This document shows, piece after piece, positions 53,051-62,509 of a DNA stretch of 64,000 bases. Position 1 is the first letter of the stretch; every line of letters starts with the position of its first letter. The position numbers were made by a program, and so were the translations under genes. The stretch comes from Gimibacter soli (lineage in GTDB: Bacteria > Pseudomonadota > Alphaproteobacteria > Sphingomonadales > Kordiimonadaceae): the NCBI RefSeq assembly GCF_028463845.1, contig NZ_CP116805.1, forward strand, positions 62,001 through 126,000. The letters are read 5' to 3'. The notes beneath the pieces are model-generated. The model was given only the letters and a program-made list of their open reading frames with translations. It did not search any database and had not been told where the DNA came from.

Positions 53051-53773
53051 TCAACGCGGCAGGCGGCGGAAGCGGAAATAGGTGGCCCGGCCTTCAAGCG
53101 CCTTTGCCTCGTAGCGGGTTTCCGGCCAGTCGTCGGGGCGATTGAGCCAGTCCTCTGGCCCTTCGGCGAGCCATTCGAAATCGCTGCGCTGGCTCATCTG
53201 CAGGTTCACCCATTCGCGGTAGATCGGGTGATCGGTGCCGATACGGAACTCGGCACCGTCTTTCAGGATGCGGGCAATGTCATCGAGGTTCATCTGATTG
53301 ACAAAGCGGCGGCGCGCATGGCGCGTCTTCGGCCACGGATCGGGATGCAGAAGGAAAAAGCGCGAAACGCTGGCGTCCGGCAGTTTCCAGATCACATGGC
53401 GGGCGTCGTCGCCGTAAATACGGATATTGGCGAGCTTCTCATCCTCGATCTGCGCCAGAAGCCCCGCCACACCATTGAGGTAAGGCTCGCAGCCGATGAT
53501 GCCGACATGGGGATGGTTGGCCGCCTGCCAGTGCAGATGCTCACCCTTGCCGAAGCCGACCTCGAACCAGATGTCCGTCACTTCCGGCCCGAACAGGGTG
53601 AAGGGATCAAGCTTCTTGTCGTCACCCGCAGGCAGCGGCACGCCGATCTCGGGGAGCAGCGTTTCCATCAGGTTGATCTTGCGGGCGGTCAGCGGCTTGC
53701 CCTTGCGGCGGCCGAAATAGCGCTGCTCGGGAAGCTGGAAGCCGGGCTTCTGGATGTCATCGGGGTTCGTCAT
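53051..53773 (-). CDS. trmB: tRNA (guanine-N7)-methyltransferase
   Basis: 240 residues. The SAM motif FEVGFGKGEHLHWQA (about 70-84) and the catalytic region FFLLHPDPWPKTRHARRRFVN are typical of TrmB, which makes m7G46 in tRNA variable loops. It uses SAM, made by metK, which in many relatives lies directly upstream here; in this genome the XRE regulator gene abuts instead. Identification is secure. Confidence 0.97.
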   Translation of the reverse strand: MTNPDDIQKPGFQLPEQRYFGRRKGKPLTARKINLMETLLPEIGVPLPAGDDKKLDPFTLFGPEVTDIWFEVGFGKGEHLHWQAANHPHVGIIGCEPYLNGVAGLLAQIEDEKLANIRIYGDDARHVIWKLPDASVSRFFLLHPDPWPKTRHARRRFVNQMNLDDIARILKDGAEFRIGTDHPIYREWVNLQMSQRSDFEWLAEGPEDWLNRPDDWPETRYEAKALEGRATYFRFRRLPR

Positions 53774-53819
53774 GCGCGCCCCTATAGCGCGTTTGAAGGC
53801 GGCTTGGAAGCCTTTCCGA

Positions 53820-54233
53820 TCAGTCGGCGCCCGCCTGCTCGGCGTCTGCCACGGCGTCCAGAAGATCCTTCAGCCGCTGGCGCACACCTGATGCTTCGAT
53901 CTTGTAAAAGACCCGGACAAGTTCCAGCGTTTCGCGGCGATTATAGCCTTGATCGGCTTCAAAGCCCTCAACTGCCTCATCCGCCATGCCCTTGCGGCCA
54001 AACCCGGCGATTTCCTCGGGCATGTCCTCGAAAAACCAGGACGGCGAAACATCAAGCACGCGGGCAATTTCCAGAAGCCGACTTGCACCCATACGGTTTG
54101 TGCCGCGTTCGTATTTCTGGACTTGCTGAAATGTAAGACCGAGTGCCTGACCTAATTTGTCCTGACTTAAACCAAGCAGTGTGCGCCGCATCCGTACACG
54201 AGAACCAACATGCACATCAATAGGATCGGGCAT
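53820..54233 (-). CDS. XRE-family transcriptional regulator
   Basis: 137 residues. The N-terminal helix-turn-helix (about 8-65) reads GSRVRMRRTLLGLSQDKLGQALGLTFQQVQKYERGTNRM in outline, with the GLSQ and FQQVQKYE signatures; the C-terminal half is helical and acidic with no recognised fold. In alphaproteobacteria a gene of this type stands between lnt and metK; its target is not known to me. The start region and the AT-rich 117 bases after the lnt stop carry no other gene. Confidence 0.92.
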   Translation of the reverse strand: MPDPIDVHVGSRVRMRRTLLGLSQDKLGQALGLTFQQVQKYERGTNRMGASRLLEIARVLDVSPSWFFEDMPEEIAGFGRKGMADEAVEGFEADQGYNRRETLELVRVFYKIEASGVRQRLKDLLDAVADAEQAGAD

Positions 54234-54350
54234 TGCCTCTCCCCGAAATAATTAAACTATTTTTTTTAGATATACCGTTCCAATTACGGTGGTCACAACA
54301 GGAAATACGCTGCGTTATGGTTAATTATTTCAAAAAAATGGCATTCGTTA

Positions 54351-55943
54351 CTATTCGTTGTTTTTAATACTTATTTTTCCCCAGTAAATTGCGGCACCCG
54401 TGACTAGTGCCAAAAGGGCAGCGACCAGCAGCAGGCGCTGGCGCGTGGGGATGGCGGGGGCGGCCAGCGGCTTCGGCAGGCTGCTATCAAGCACACCCCG
54501 CTTGTTGAGCCCAAGCTTCGCGACCGTACGACCCAGGGGGTCAATCACTGCACTGATGCCGGTGGATGCCGCACGCACCAGCGGCAGGCCTTCCTCGATC
54601 GCGCGGAAACGAGCCAGCGCCAGATGCTGGTAGGGGCCGTCTGTCAGGCCGAACCAGCCGTCGTTCGTAACGTTCAACAGCCATTCGGGCCGGTCGCTGG
54701 CGTCGATGGCATCGCCGGGGAACACGGCTTCATAGCAGATCAGTGGCGACACAGGCGGCACGCCGGGCAGATGCAGCGTGGCGGGGCCGGGGCCATGATC
54801 CTGGCTGACTGCGCCTGTGAGGCTCGCGAGCCCGATGCTTTCGAGAAAATCGTTGAAGGGCAGATATTCGCCAAAAGGCACCAGGTGCGCCTTGTCGTAC
54901 CGGGCATAGAGCGAGGTATCGGGGGCAACGGCGAAGAGGCTGTTATAATAGCGCACCTTTTCGCCGTCGATGTCGTAACGGATGCCGCCCGTGATGGCGA
55001 GGGCGCCGGGCTCCAGAAGCTGCGCCAGCCGCCAGCGCAGGATCGAGCCCTGACGGTCGAAGCTTTCGCGTTGCACGGCGGCTTCAGGCCAGATCAGCAG
55101 CTTCACATCGCGCGCCACCCCATCGGTGTCGCGGGCGCGGGACAGTTGCAGATGCTGGTCGAAATGATCGTCGATGAGCCACGAAACCCATTTCTCGCGC
55201 TGGGGGATATTGGCCTGCACAATGCGGAGCGTGGTTTCATTGTCATAGGCCGTCGGGTTGGCCGACAGGCGCAGGGCGCCGGCGACCCCGACAGCCGCGA
55301 GCGCCGCGAGCCCAGCCAGTGTCCAGCCGATCCGCGCGGTATCCTTGCTGCCGTCCAGCCACAGGATCGGTGTGGCAGCAGCAACCAGCGTGATGAAGGA
55401 AAGGCCGTAAAGCGTCAACCACCATGCCCCCTGCGCCATGAAGCCCCAATCGGACCAGAGCGACCCGATGGAATGCCAGGGAAAACCGGTGAGCGCCACG
55501 GCGCGGACCATTTCGGCAAGCGTCCAGACGGCGGCGAACAGTATGATGCGGGCGGCGCCCTTCGTGCCGAAGCGCTTCACGAACCAGAAGACGATCCCGT
55601 TATAGACCGCCAGACCGGCCGCGAGGGCAGCCACGGCAATGGGGGCGGTCCATGCCGGCACGGCGTCCTGCTGCGTGAAGCTGACGCCGATCCAGTTGAT
55701 GCCGGCAGCATAGAGGCCGAAACCGACCCACCAGCCACGTCCGAACGCCTGTTTCGGCGTCTTCGCGCTGTCGATGGCCATTATCATGAACGGCACGGCG
55801 ATCAGCAGCACCGGCGCCCAGTTTTCCGGGCTGAACACGCGCGACAGCAAAAGCCCCGCAATGAAGGCGGCAGCCGGCCAGACCGGGCCGGGCCGGGCAT
55901 CCAGCCAGCGGGCGAAACGCCCTGAGAGCGTCGCCTCACTCAT
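54351..55943 (-). CDS. lnt: Apolipoprotein N-acyltransferase
   Basis: 530 residues from the ATG at 55943, which overlaps the corC end by eight bases; a start at 56009 would overlap further. Six to seven N-terminal membrane helices precede a carbon-nitrogen hydrolase domain with the catalytic Glu in LIWPEAAV, Lys in KAHLVPFGEYLPF and Cys in PLICYEAVFPG. Lnt adds the third acyl chain to lipoproteins. The two lipoproteins identified in this window would be its substrates. A C-terminal membrane helix closes it. Confidence 0.96.
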   Translation of the reverse strand: MSEATLSGRFARWLDARPGPVWPAAAFIAGLLLSRVFSPENWAPVLLIAVPFMIMAIDSAKTPKQAFGRGWWVGFGLYAAGINWIGVSFTQQDAVPAWTAPIAVAALAAGLAVYNGIVFWFVKRFGTKGAARIILFAAVWTLAEMVRAVALTGFPWHSIGSLWSDWGFMAQGAWWLTLYGLSFITLVAAATPILWLDGSKDTARIGWTLAGLAALAAVGVAGALRLSANPTAYDNETTLRIVQANIPQREKWVSWLIDDHFDQHLQLSRARDTDGVARDVKLLIWPEAAVQRESFDRQGSILRWRLAQLLEPGALAITGGIRYDIDGEKVRYYNSLFAVAPDTSLYARYDKAHLVPFGEYLPFNDFLESIGLASLTGAVSQDHGPGPATLHLPGVPPVSPLICYEAVFPGDAIDASDRPEWLLNVTNDGWFGLTDGPYQHLALARFRAIEEGLPLVRAASTGISAVIDPLGRTVAKLGLNKRGVLDSSLPKPLAAPAIPTRQRLLLVAALLALVTGAAIYWGKISIKNNE

Positions 55944-56826
55944 CGGTGATCGGGGCTCCCGGCTTCGGCGCATGGATCCGCACCTTGCGGATGCGGCGCG
56001 GGTCGGCATCCAGCACTTCGAAGCTGTAACCGCTTTCGTGCGGGATCACTTCGCCAATATCAGGCACGCGGCCAGCAAGCGAGAAGACAAGGCCGCCGAG
56101 CGTGTCCACGTCATCAGCATCTTCTTCGGGCAACAGGTCGAAGCCGAGCTTGTCTTCAAGCGCTTCAAGCTCAAGCCGTGCATCGGCATCGAAGCCACCG
56201 TTGCCGATATCGGTCAGCGCCGGCACATCGGTTTCGTCATGCTCGTCCTCGATCTCGCCAACGATCTGTTCGACAAGGTCTTCAATGGTCACAAGGCCGT
56301 CGGTGCCGCCATATTCGTCCACGACGATGGCCATATGGGTGCGGCTCTTGCGCATGCGGGCCAAGAGGTCCATCACCTTCATCGAGGGCGCCACAAACAG
56401 CACGGGGCGGGAAATGGAACTGACCCGGAAGTCGCGCGTGTCCGCCTCGTCCGCCACCAGTTTCAGCGCGTCCTTCACATGCACCATGCCAAGGATTTCA
56501 TCGAGGGCATCGCGGTAGATGGGCAGGCGGCTATGACTGGCCGACGAGAAAAGCTTGATCAGGTCATCGAAGCCCACGGACGCCGAAACACCAACGATAT
56601 CGGCGCGCGGCACCATGATGTCCTCAACCATCAGGGCGCTGTAATCTAGCACATTGAAAAGCATCGTCCGCTCGGCCTCGCCAAGGGCCGGGGCATCGGA
56701 ATCTTCCTCATGCTCTTCAAGCGCCTCTTCAAGGCTTTCGCGCAGCGTTACTTCATTGCCGCGCCCGAATAGGCCACGCCAGAAGGCCGCAATGCTGCTT
56801 TCCTGTCGTTCCGGTTTCTCAGTCAT
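55936..56826 (-). CDS. CorC/HlyC-type CBS-domain protein
   Basis: 296 residues, soluble. Two CBS motifs (about 65-185: VEDIMVPRADIVGV and VMDLLARMRKSRTHMAIVVDEYGGTDGLVT) and a C-terminal CorC-HlyC domain ending KVRIHAPKPG. In Escherichia coli CorC (YbeX) has been linked to magnesium/cobalt efflux and to ribosome function; the hemolysin label in databases is historical. It overlaps ybeY and lnt, all co-transcribed. Confidence 0.94.
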   Translation of the reverse strand: MTEKPERQESSIAAFWRGLFGRGNEVTLRESLEEALEEHEEDSDAPALGEAERTMLFNVLDYSALMVEDIMVPRADIVGVSASVGFDDLIKLFSSASHSRLPIYRDALDEILGMVHVKDALKLVADEADTRDFRVSSISRPVLFVAPSMKVMDLLARMRKSRTHMAIVVDEYGGTDGLVTIEDLVEQIVGEIEDEHDETDVPALTDIGNGGFDADARLELEALEDKLGFDLLPEEDADDVDTLGGLVFSLAGRVPDIGEVIPHESGYSFEVLDADPRRIRKVRIHAPKPGAPITDE

Positions 56827-57418
56827 GGATCAGTTCAACTTCATAGGGGTCGGCAATGCCGAGGTGGGCGAGGATATCGCGCTCAAGCGATTCCATCACT
56901 TCGGCCTCCTCGTCGTCGATATGGTCGTGGCCCGCCAGATGCAGCGTGCCGTGAACCACAAGGTGGGTGAGATGGTCGGCAAGGGTCTTGCCCTGCTCTT
57001 CGGCCTCGCGGGAGACAACCCCCCAGGCGAGCGTCATGTCGCCCAGCATCAGGGGCGGTCCGCCGGCGGCCGCAAACTCGGCGGCGTCCTCGATCTCGTC
57101 GGGTTCCACACCGGGGAAGGAAAGGACGTTCGTCGACTTGTCCTTGTCGCGGTAGTCGCGGTTCAGGCTGCGCTGGTCTTCATCATCCGTGAAAACCATC
57201 GAAAGCTCGGCGGGTACTGCAAGGATATCCACGCCGCCATCGTCGGCCTCGGCCTTCAGGGCGGCTGTCACCGCGCGCATGGCCATGGCCTCAAGGCCGC
57301 CGATCGTCTGCCACGCGTTGTCGCGTATCTCGATGTCGATGGTCAGGAGCGACGGCGAACCGGACGACCCGTCGGGCCGCGGTTCGCCGCGCCTACTAGA
57401 GGAACCGTCGCCGGTCAT
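56819..57418 (-). CDS. ybeY: Endoribonuclease YbeY
   Basis: 199 residues. The zinc-binding motif HLVVHGTLHLAGHDH carries the three ligand histidines. It acts on the 3' end of 16S rRNA and in ribosome quality control. An N-terminal extension of about 20 residues rich in Ser, Gly and Arg is unusual but in frame from the start. It overlaps phoH by four bases and corC by eight. Confidence 0.96.
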   Translation of the reverse strand: MTGDGSSSRRGEPRPDGSSGSPSLLTIDIEIRDNAWQTIGGLEAMAMRAVTAALKAEADDGGVDILAVPAELSMVFTDDEDQRSLNRDYRDKDKSTNVLSFPGVEPDEIEDAAEFAAAGGPPLMLGDMTLAWGVVSREAEEQGKTLADHLTHLVVHGTLHLAGHDHIDDEEAEVMESLERDILAHLGIADPYEVELIHD

Positions 57419-58473
57419 ACAGCGCCCCCGGCTTCGGCGTCGTAAGCATCGACGATGCGGCCGACGAGCGGATGGCGCACGACATCCTTGTTGGTGAACC
57501 AGGTGAAGCCGATGCCTTCAACTTCCTTCAACACCTCCATCGCATGCACAAGGCCGGAATTGGTGTTGCGCGGCAGGTCCACCTGGCTCGGGTCACCGCA
57601 AATGACCATGCGGCTGTTTTCGCCAAAGCGGGTGAGGAACATTTTCATCTGCATCGCGGTTGTATTCTGGGCTTCGTCGAGGATCACATAGGCGTTCGAA
57701 AGCGTCCGCCCGCGCATATAGGCAAGCGGCGCGATCTCGATCTGGGTGCTCGCCAGCCGTTTTTCAACCTGCTCGGCGGGCATCATGTCGTAAAGCGCAT
57801 CATAAAGCGGGCGCAGATAGGGATCGACCTTGTCCTTGAGGTCACCCGGCAGGAAGCCGAGATTCTCGCCGGCTTCCACAGCCGGACGCGACAGGATGAT
57901 GCGGTCGATTTCACCCGCGAGCATCCGGGCCACGGCCATGGCAACGGCGAGATAGGTTTTGCCCGTACCGGCAGGGCCGATGCCGAACACCATCTCGTGG
58001 CTCGCCAGTTTCTCGATATAGTCGGCTTGACCCTGGCTGCGCGGCATGATCACCCGGTTACGGGTGGAAATCTTCATCTGGCTGCCGGGCACATTGCCGG
58101 CATCGTTGGAGCGCGGACGCGGCGCGGTATCAACGCGGGCGACCCCGTCATGCATGCGGATGATGCCATCCACGTCGCCGATCTCGATCGGCTGGCCGCG
58201 GCTGGCCATCATATAAAGTTCCTCAAGGATCGTATGGGCGAGGCGGGCGCGCACGGGCTCCCCCTCGATCACGATACGGTTGCCCCGATTGATCAGGACA
58301 ACGCCCAAACGCTGCTCGATCCGCGCAAGGTTCCGGTCATGCTGGCCGAAAACGCTGGCGGCGAGGCGATTGTCGTCGAACTCGATCATCTGTTTACGGG
58401 GTGAGGAGGCGGAGTATGGCTTGCCGCGGTGATTGGCGGACGGGGCGGCAGAGGCTTTCGCGATGATGCTCAA
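57415..58473 (-). CDS. phoH: PhoH-family ATPase
   Basis: 352 residues from a TTG at 58473, with AAGGAG ahead. The Walker A loop GPAGTGKTYLA is near residue 165 and the Walker B region VILDEAQNTTAMQMKMFLTRFG follows. PhoH/YbeZ partners YbeY, encoded next, in RNA handling in other bacteria. An N-terminal KH-like segment (about 35-85) is present. Overlaps ybeY by four bases. Confidence 0.96.
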   Translation of the reverse strand: MSIIAKASAAPSANHRGKPYSASSPRKQMIEFDDNRLAASVFGQHDRNLARIEQRLGVVLINRGNRIVIEGEPVRARLAHTILEELYMMASRGQPIEIGDVDGIIRMHDGVARVDTAPRPRSNDAGNVPGSQMKISTRNRVIMPRSQGQADYIEKLASHEMVFGIGPAGTGKTYLAVAMAVARMLAGEIDRIILSRPAVEAGENLGFLPGDLKDKVDPYLRPLYDALYDMMPAEQVEKRLASTQIEIAPLAYMRGRTLSNAYVILDEAQNTTAMQMKMFLTRFGENSRMVICGDPSQVDLPRNTNSGLVHAMEVLKEVEGIGFTWFTNKDVVRHPLVGRIVDAYDAEAGGAV

Positions 58474-58593
58474 ACGGCTTCAGCTCCTTCCGGTCTTGCC
58501 GGATCAGCCGGATCACACCCGCACCATGCCGGTGTCTCACCGGTCGAGGGCCTGAGTGTTGTATCGCGGCCTGACCCCTTTCTATGAGGTCCG

Positions 58594-59988
58594 TCAGGCT
58601 GCAATTACGCCTCTCAGGTTTCCGGGTCCCGCGTCCCTTATCTCGACCCGGACCATCTGGCCCATGAGATCACTGTAAGTGGGAACGGTGCCCTCGTCCA
58701 GCGTGTAATCGCTGCCGGTTACATCGATGTGAACGGCCTGCAAATAAGGGCTGCGGCCAACCAGTTCGCCGGGCCGTTTTCCGGGCCGTTCGACCAGCAC
58801 TTCAAGCGTCTTGCCAAGGCATGCCTCGTTGAAAGCAAGCTGCTGTTCGGAAAGCAGTGCTTGCAGTGCCGCGAGGCGCTCCGACTTCACGTCTTCGGGC
58901 ACCTGGAAGGGCATGACAGAGGCCGGCGTGCCGGGGCGCGCGCTATATTTGAAGCTGAAGGACTGGGCGTAACCAACCTCGCGCACCAGCGCCATGGTCG
59001 CCTCGAAATCCTCGTCCTTTTCGCCGGGGAAACCGACGATGAAATCGGACGACAGCGCCAGATCGGGCCGCGCGTCACGCAGGCGGCGGATGACATCAAG
59101 GTAGCTTTCCGCCGTATGCTTGCGGTTCATGGCCGCCAGAATACGGTCCGACCCCGATTGCACCGGCAGATGCAGATAAGGCATGCAGGCCGCCACATCA
59201 CGGTGGGCGCTGATCAGTGCGTCATCCATGTCGGTCGGGTGGCTGGTCGTATAGCGGATACGGGCGAGCCCGTCGATTTCGGCCAGCGAACGGATAAGGC
59301 CGCCAAGCGACCCTGTGCCGCCGTTGCCATCATCGCCGTGATAGGCATTCACATTCTGCCCCAGAAGCGTGATATCGCGCACACCTTTGGAGACAAGCCG
59401 CCGGGCTTCCTTCATCAGGTCCGCCACCGGGCGGCTGTATTCAGCGCCCCGGGTGTAGGGCACCACGCAGAAAGTGCAGAATTTGTCGCAGCCTTCCTGC
59501 ACGGCCAGAAACGCCGCCGGGCCTTGCAGGTCGCTTTCCTCGGGCAGGAAATCAAACTTGCTCTCGCTCGGGAATTCGGTGTCGAGAAGATGGGCCGGCT
59601 TGCCGTTCTTGCGTCCGGCTTCGGCTGAGCGCACCAGTTCCGGCAGGCGGTGATAGGTCTGCGGCCCCAGCACCAGATCGATCACCGGGGCGCGCTTCAT
59701 CATCTCGGCGCCTTCGGCCTGCGCCACACAGCCTGCGACCGCGATGGTCATTTCCGCCCCACCGGCCGCACAGCGTTCTTCCTTGATCATGCGGATACGG
59801 CCAACATCGGAATAGACCTTTTCGGCGGCCTTTTCCCGGATATGGCAGGTATTGAGGACGACAAGATCAGCCTCGTCCGGCGATTCCACCGTTTCATAGC
59901 CGTGCGGTTTCATCACGTCGGCCATGCGGTTCGAATCGTAAACGTTCATCTGACACCCGTAGGTCTTGATGAATAGCTTCTTCTTCAA
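58594..59988 (-). CDS. miaB: tRNA-2-methylthio-N6-dimethylallyladenosine synthase
   Basis: 464 residues from a TTG at 59988, which has GAGGAGACGACC ahead; upstream ATGs at 60033 and others lack such a site. Order: UPF0004 domain with three cluster Cys ([27 protein letters not shown]), radical-SAM triad in [15 protein letters not shown], and a C-terminal TRAM domain. It thiomethylates A37 of tRNAs that read U-starting codons. It belongs to the miaB-phoH-ybeY cluster. Confidence 0.97.
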   Translation of the reverse strand: MKKKLFIKTYGCQMNVYDSNRMADVMKPHGYETVESPDEADLVVLNTCHIREKAAEKVYSDVGRIRMIKEERCAAGGAEMTIAVAGCVAQAEGAEMMKRAPVIDLVLGPQTYHRLPELVRSAEAGRKNGKPAHLLDTEFPSESKFDFLPEESDLQGPAAFLAVQEGCDKFCTFCVVPYTRGAEYSRPVADLMKEARRLVSKGVRDITLLGQNVNAYHGDDGNGGTGSLGGLIRSLAEIDGLARIRYTTSHPTDMDDALISAHRDVAACMPYLHLPVQSGSDRILAAMNRKHTAESYLDVIRRLRDARPDLALSSDFIVGFPGEKDEDFEATMALVREVGYAQSFSFKYSARPGTPASVMPFQVPEDVKSERLAALQALLSEQQLAFNEACLGKTLEVLVERPGKRPGELVGRSPYLQAVHIDVTGSDYTLDEGTVPTYSDLMGQMVRVEIRDAGPGNLRGVIAA

Positions 59989-60082
59989 GGTCGTCTCCTC
60001 GGCCTCCGGGGCCGTACTCCAAAGCCTCCGCATCCCGCGAAAGGCGCCGGAGACTAGCATCGAAGGCCGGAGAGTCAAGAAA

Positions 60083-60997
60083 TCAGGCCGGCAGGCTGCC
60101 GTCCTCGAAGCCGGTATCCACCGCCTCGGGCGCCACCAGTTCCGGCAGTCGCTGCGGGCCGAAACGGGCTTCGTTCCGGTGGGCGCGTTCAAGCCCTGCC
60201 CGGATCGCGGTTTCGCAGTGGGTCGCCAGCACCTTGCGGCAGCCCATTTCCGTATAAGTCACAGGCTCATGAAACTCGACCGTTGCCGCCACCCGCCCGA
60301 CGCCAATCAGCGCCTTCAGGTGGCCGACGAGTTCAGCATCGCCAAGCCATGCAACAATCGGCTTCAGCGCGCGGGTGAGCGGCATGCCGTTCACTTCTGT
60401 GTAGGCGATCGTGATCGGCTGGATGATCAGGTCATGATGCGCAGCTTCGTCAGCGCGTTCCGCGACCGAGAAAAGCGAGGATTTGAACTTCAGCACTTTC
60501 ATGCCGTCCGTGGATGTGCCCTCGGGGAACAGGATCAGGCTCGATCCTTCCTGCACACGCTCGGCCAGCGAATCGCGCTGGGCCGCACTCGCGGTGCGGC
60601 GGGCGCGGTCCACATAAAGCGTGCGGTGAAGGCCGGCAAGCCAGCCGAACACGCCCCAGGTCTGCACCTCCGCCTTGGCAACAAAGCTCGCCTTCGGCAG
60701 CACGCCGCCAAGCACGAGGATATCGAGCCAGCTGATATGGTTCGCCACATAAAGGACAGGCTTGCCGTGGCGGCGGGGGGCCAGCCGCTCGATCCGGATA
60801 CCGATCAGGCGGCAGGCGGTGCGATGCCAAAGCGTCGGCATCACCCACCAGTAGCGCGGCAGGATAACAAGAACGGTGCTTTGGATGGGAACCGTAACAA
60901 GGGTAATCAGCGCGACAACAGATGCGCGCCAAAGCCCTAGGGCAGACCAGCCCTTACCGGCCACATTCGCCTTCAATCCCGCATATTCAACGGCCAC
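60083..60997 (-). CDS. plsC: 1-acyl-sn-glycerol-3-phosphate acyltransferase
   Basis: 304 residues, GTG start at 60997. A membrane helix near the N-terminus (about 26-48) precedes the acyltransferase motifs NHISWLD (the HX4D box with His and Asp) and [10 protein letters not shown]. It acylates lysophosphatidic acid to phosphatidic acid at the inner membrane. It sits between fur and miaB, the usual alphaproteobacterial order. Confidence 0.95.
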   Translation of the reverse strand: MAVEYAGLKANVAGKGWSALGLWRASVVALITLVTVPIQSTVLVILPRYWWVMPTLWHRTACRLIGIRIERLAPRRHGKPVLYVANHISWLDILVLGGVLPKASFVAKAEVQTWGVFGWLAGLHRTLYVDRARRTASAAQRDSLAERVQEGSSLILFPEGTSTDGMKVLKFKSSLFSVAERADEAAHHDLIIQPITIAYTEVNGMPLTRALKPIVAWLGDAELVGHLKALIGVGRVAATVEFHEPVTYTEMGCRKVLATHCETAIRAGLERAHRNEARFGPQRLPELVAPEAVDTGFEDGSLPA

Positions 60998-61041
60998 GTC
61001 CGGGGCACTCCTCCGCGCACCGGCATACCCGCCGGTGTCGA

Positions 61042-61467
61042 TTACTTGTTGCGGCTCAGCGGCACGCCGTAAAGCTCCATCCGGTGGTCGACGAGCCTGA
61101 AGCCGTGCTTCTCCGCGATCAATTGTTGCAGACGTTCTATTTCATCATTGTGAAACTCGATCACTTCACCCGTTTCAAGGTTGATCAGGTGGTCGTGATG
61201 TTCGTCCGTCGCGGGCTCGTAGCGCGAGCGGCCATCGCGGAAATCGTGGCGCTCAAGGATGCCTGCTTCCTCGAAAAGCCGCACGGTGCGGTAGACGGTC
61301 GCGATGCTGATGCCGGAATCGACCTCGGTCGCGCGGCGATAGACCTCTTCCACATCGGGGTGGTCGGTGGCGGAACTGAGGATGCGCGCGATGACGCGGC
61401 GCTGGTCCGTCATCCGCATGCCTTTTTCGACGCAAAGCGCCTCGATGTCCACGGTGGCGTGTTTCAT
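61042..61467 (-). CDS. fur: Fur-family metal-dependent regulator
   Basis: 141 residues from the ATG at 61467. The winged-helix part (about 15-85) is GMRMTDQRRVIARILSSATDHPDVEEVYRRATEVDSGISIATVYRTVRLFEEAG in outline; the metal-binding core HHDHLINLETGEVIEFHNDEIE carries the regulatory His and Glu. Fur controls iron uptake; in some alphaproteobacteria the equivalent is manganese-responsive Mur. The zinc-site cysteines common in classical Fur are not obvious here. Downstream of mucR, separated by a strong terminator. Confidence 0.93.
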   Translation of the reverse strand: MKHATVDIEALCVEKGMRMTDQRRVIARILSSATDHPDVEEVYRRATEVDSGISIATVYRTVRLFEEAGILERHDFRDGRSRYEPATDEHHDHLINLETGEVIEFHNDEIERLQQLIAEKHGFRLVDHRMELYGVPLSRNK

Positions 61468-61580
61468 ATTTCTTCTTCCCCTGGAATTCAGTCGCATCCG
61501 GCGTTGCGGATGCCCGAAGATGGCACAGCAGGTGCGCCCCCGCAAGCCGAAGCAGCCCCAAGCGGCGGCGAAAAGGGCAT

Positions 61581-61621
61581 AAAAAAACAAAGGGTGGCAC
61601 CGCTTAGCAGGCCACCCTTTG
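61581..61621 (-). terminator. Intrinsic terminator after mucR
   Basis: On the minus strand CAAAGGGTGGC and GCCACCCTTTG (plus 61611-61621 and 61588-61598) form an 11-bp perfect stem with a 12-base loop followed by seven T residues. It lies 20 bases past the mucR stop and before the fur start at 61467. Confidence 0.88.
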
Positions 61622-61641
61622 CAGAATTATTTCAGCGAGCC

Positions 61642-62064
61642 TTATTTGCGGCGACCGCGACCAAGACCAATCTGCTTTGCAAGCTTGCGGCGCTGGGCCG
61701 CATAGTTGGGCGCAACCATCGGATAGTCCGACGGCAGGCTCCATTTCGCCCGATATTCTTCAGGCGTCAGATTGTAGCAGGTCTTCAGGTGGCGCTTCAG
61801 CATCTTCAGCTTTTTACCGTCTTCCAGGCAGACAATATAGTCAGGCTGGACCGACCTACGGATCGGGACGGCAGGCTGCAGGGCGACTTCTTCTACCTTG
61901 GGTTGGGCACCGACCTCGGAAAGGGCTTTAAAGACATTTTCGATCAGACGCGGCAGGTCCGCCACGGCAACCGTATTGTTGGACACGTGCGACGCCACAA
62001 TATCTGCCGTCAGCGCCAGCAACTCTTCAGTTGCAGCGCCTTTGCTGTTGTCCTGTTCATTCAT
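61642..62064 (-). CDS. MucR/Ros-family transcriptional regulator
   Basis: 140 residues. An N-terminal oligomerisation region precedes the Ros/MucR zinc-finger region DYIVCLEDGKKLKMLKRHLKTCYNLTPEEYRAKWSLP in outline; the C-terminal basic tail ends QIGLGRGRRK. MucR proteins are H-NS-like repressors of exopolysaccharide and virulence genes in rhizobia and Brucella. The metal-ligand set appears to be Cys, Asp, His, Cys, with Cys replacing the last His. A strong terminator follows. Confidence 0.93.
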   Translation of the reverse strand: MNEQDNSKGAATEELLALTADIVASHVSNNTVAVADLPRLIENVFKALSEVGAQPKVEEVALQPAVPIRRSVQPDYIVCLEDGKKLKMLKRHLKTCYNLTPEEYRAKWSLPSDYPMVAPNYAAQRRKLAKQIGLGRGRRK

Positions 62065-62175
62065 TCCGAAACTCCCACGCTATACCGGAGAAACTATATT
62101 CTTCTATTTTCTTGCCAACCACTCGACTTGGTCGATATTCAGGAAACCAGAATTGCCCGTTTCCGGTTGCCTCCT

Positions 62176-62481
62176 ATGGTTAACAATGAAAATATTCCGT
62201 TCCTTAACCTTGCAGGCGTCGGTTGCCCCATGGCTTTCGTACGCGCCCGCCTTTTCCTGGATGGCCTGCCTGATCGTGCGATCGCCCACATTATCTATGA
62301 GGAAACGGCAGCAAACGCACCTCTTGTCCGGTCCCTAAAGGCCCTTGGACACTGCGTCACCCCGCTACCTGCTTCTGCAATGACGGAATCAATCGAACGC
62401 GACCCGAGCCTCAAGGACACCCTTGAAAAGACTCGCGAAACACAGTTAACGATGATTCTCGTTCAAGTAAATAGCAATTGA
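62176..62481 (+). CDS. TusA/SirA-like sulfur-carrier-fold protein
   Basis: 101 residues from the ATG at 62176 (MVNNENIPFLNLAGVGC). The pattern GVGCPMAFVRARLFLDGLPDRAIAHII fits the TusA signature, in which the Cys of CPxP carries sulfur; here the motif is CPMA, so the second Pro is Ala. The later GHCVTPLP is the typical closing region. The gene is isolated on the plus strand in a 445-base gap between mucR and rimI and has no strong ribosome site. Function as sulfur carrier is doubtful because of the altered motif. Confidence 0.65.
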   Translation: MVNNENIPFLNLAGVGCPMAFVRARLFLDGLPDRAIAHIIYEETAANAPLVRSLKALGHCVTPLPASAMTESIERDPSLKDTLEKTRETQLTMILVQVNSN

Positions 62482-62509
62482 TAATTTTATATTCTTCAAA
62501 TTTTACCAG

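Noticed and set aside
60922-62481. A 519-codon plus-strand frame across plsC, fur and mucR
   Set aside because: Only its last 101 codons, from the ATG at 62176, resemble a protein; the rest is opposite real genes.
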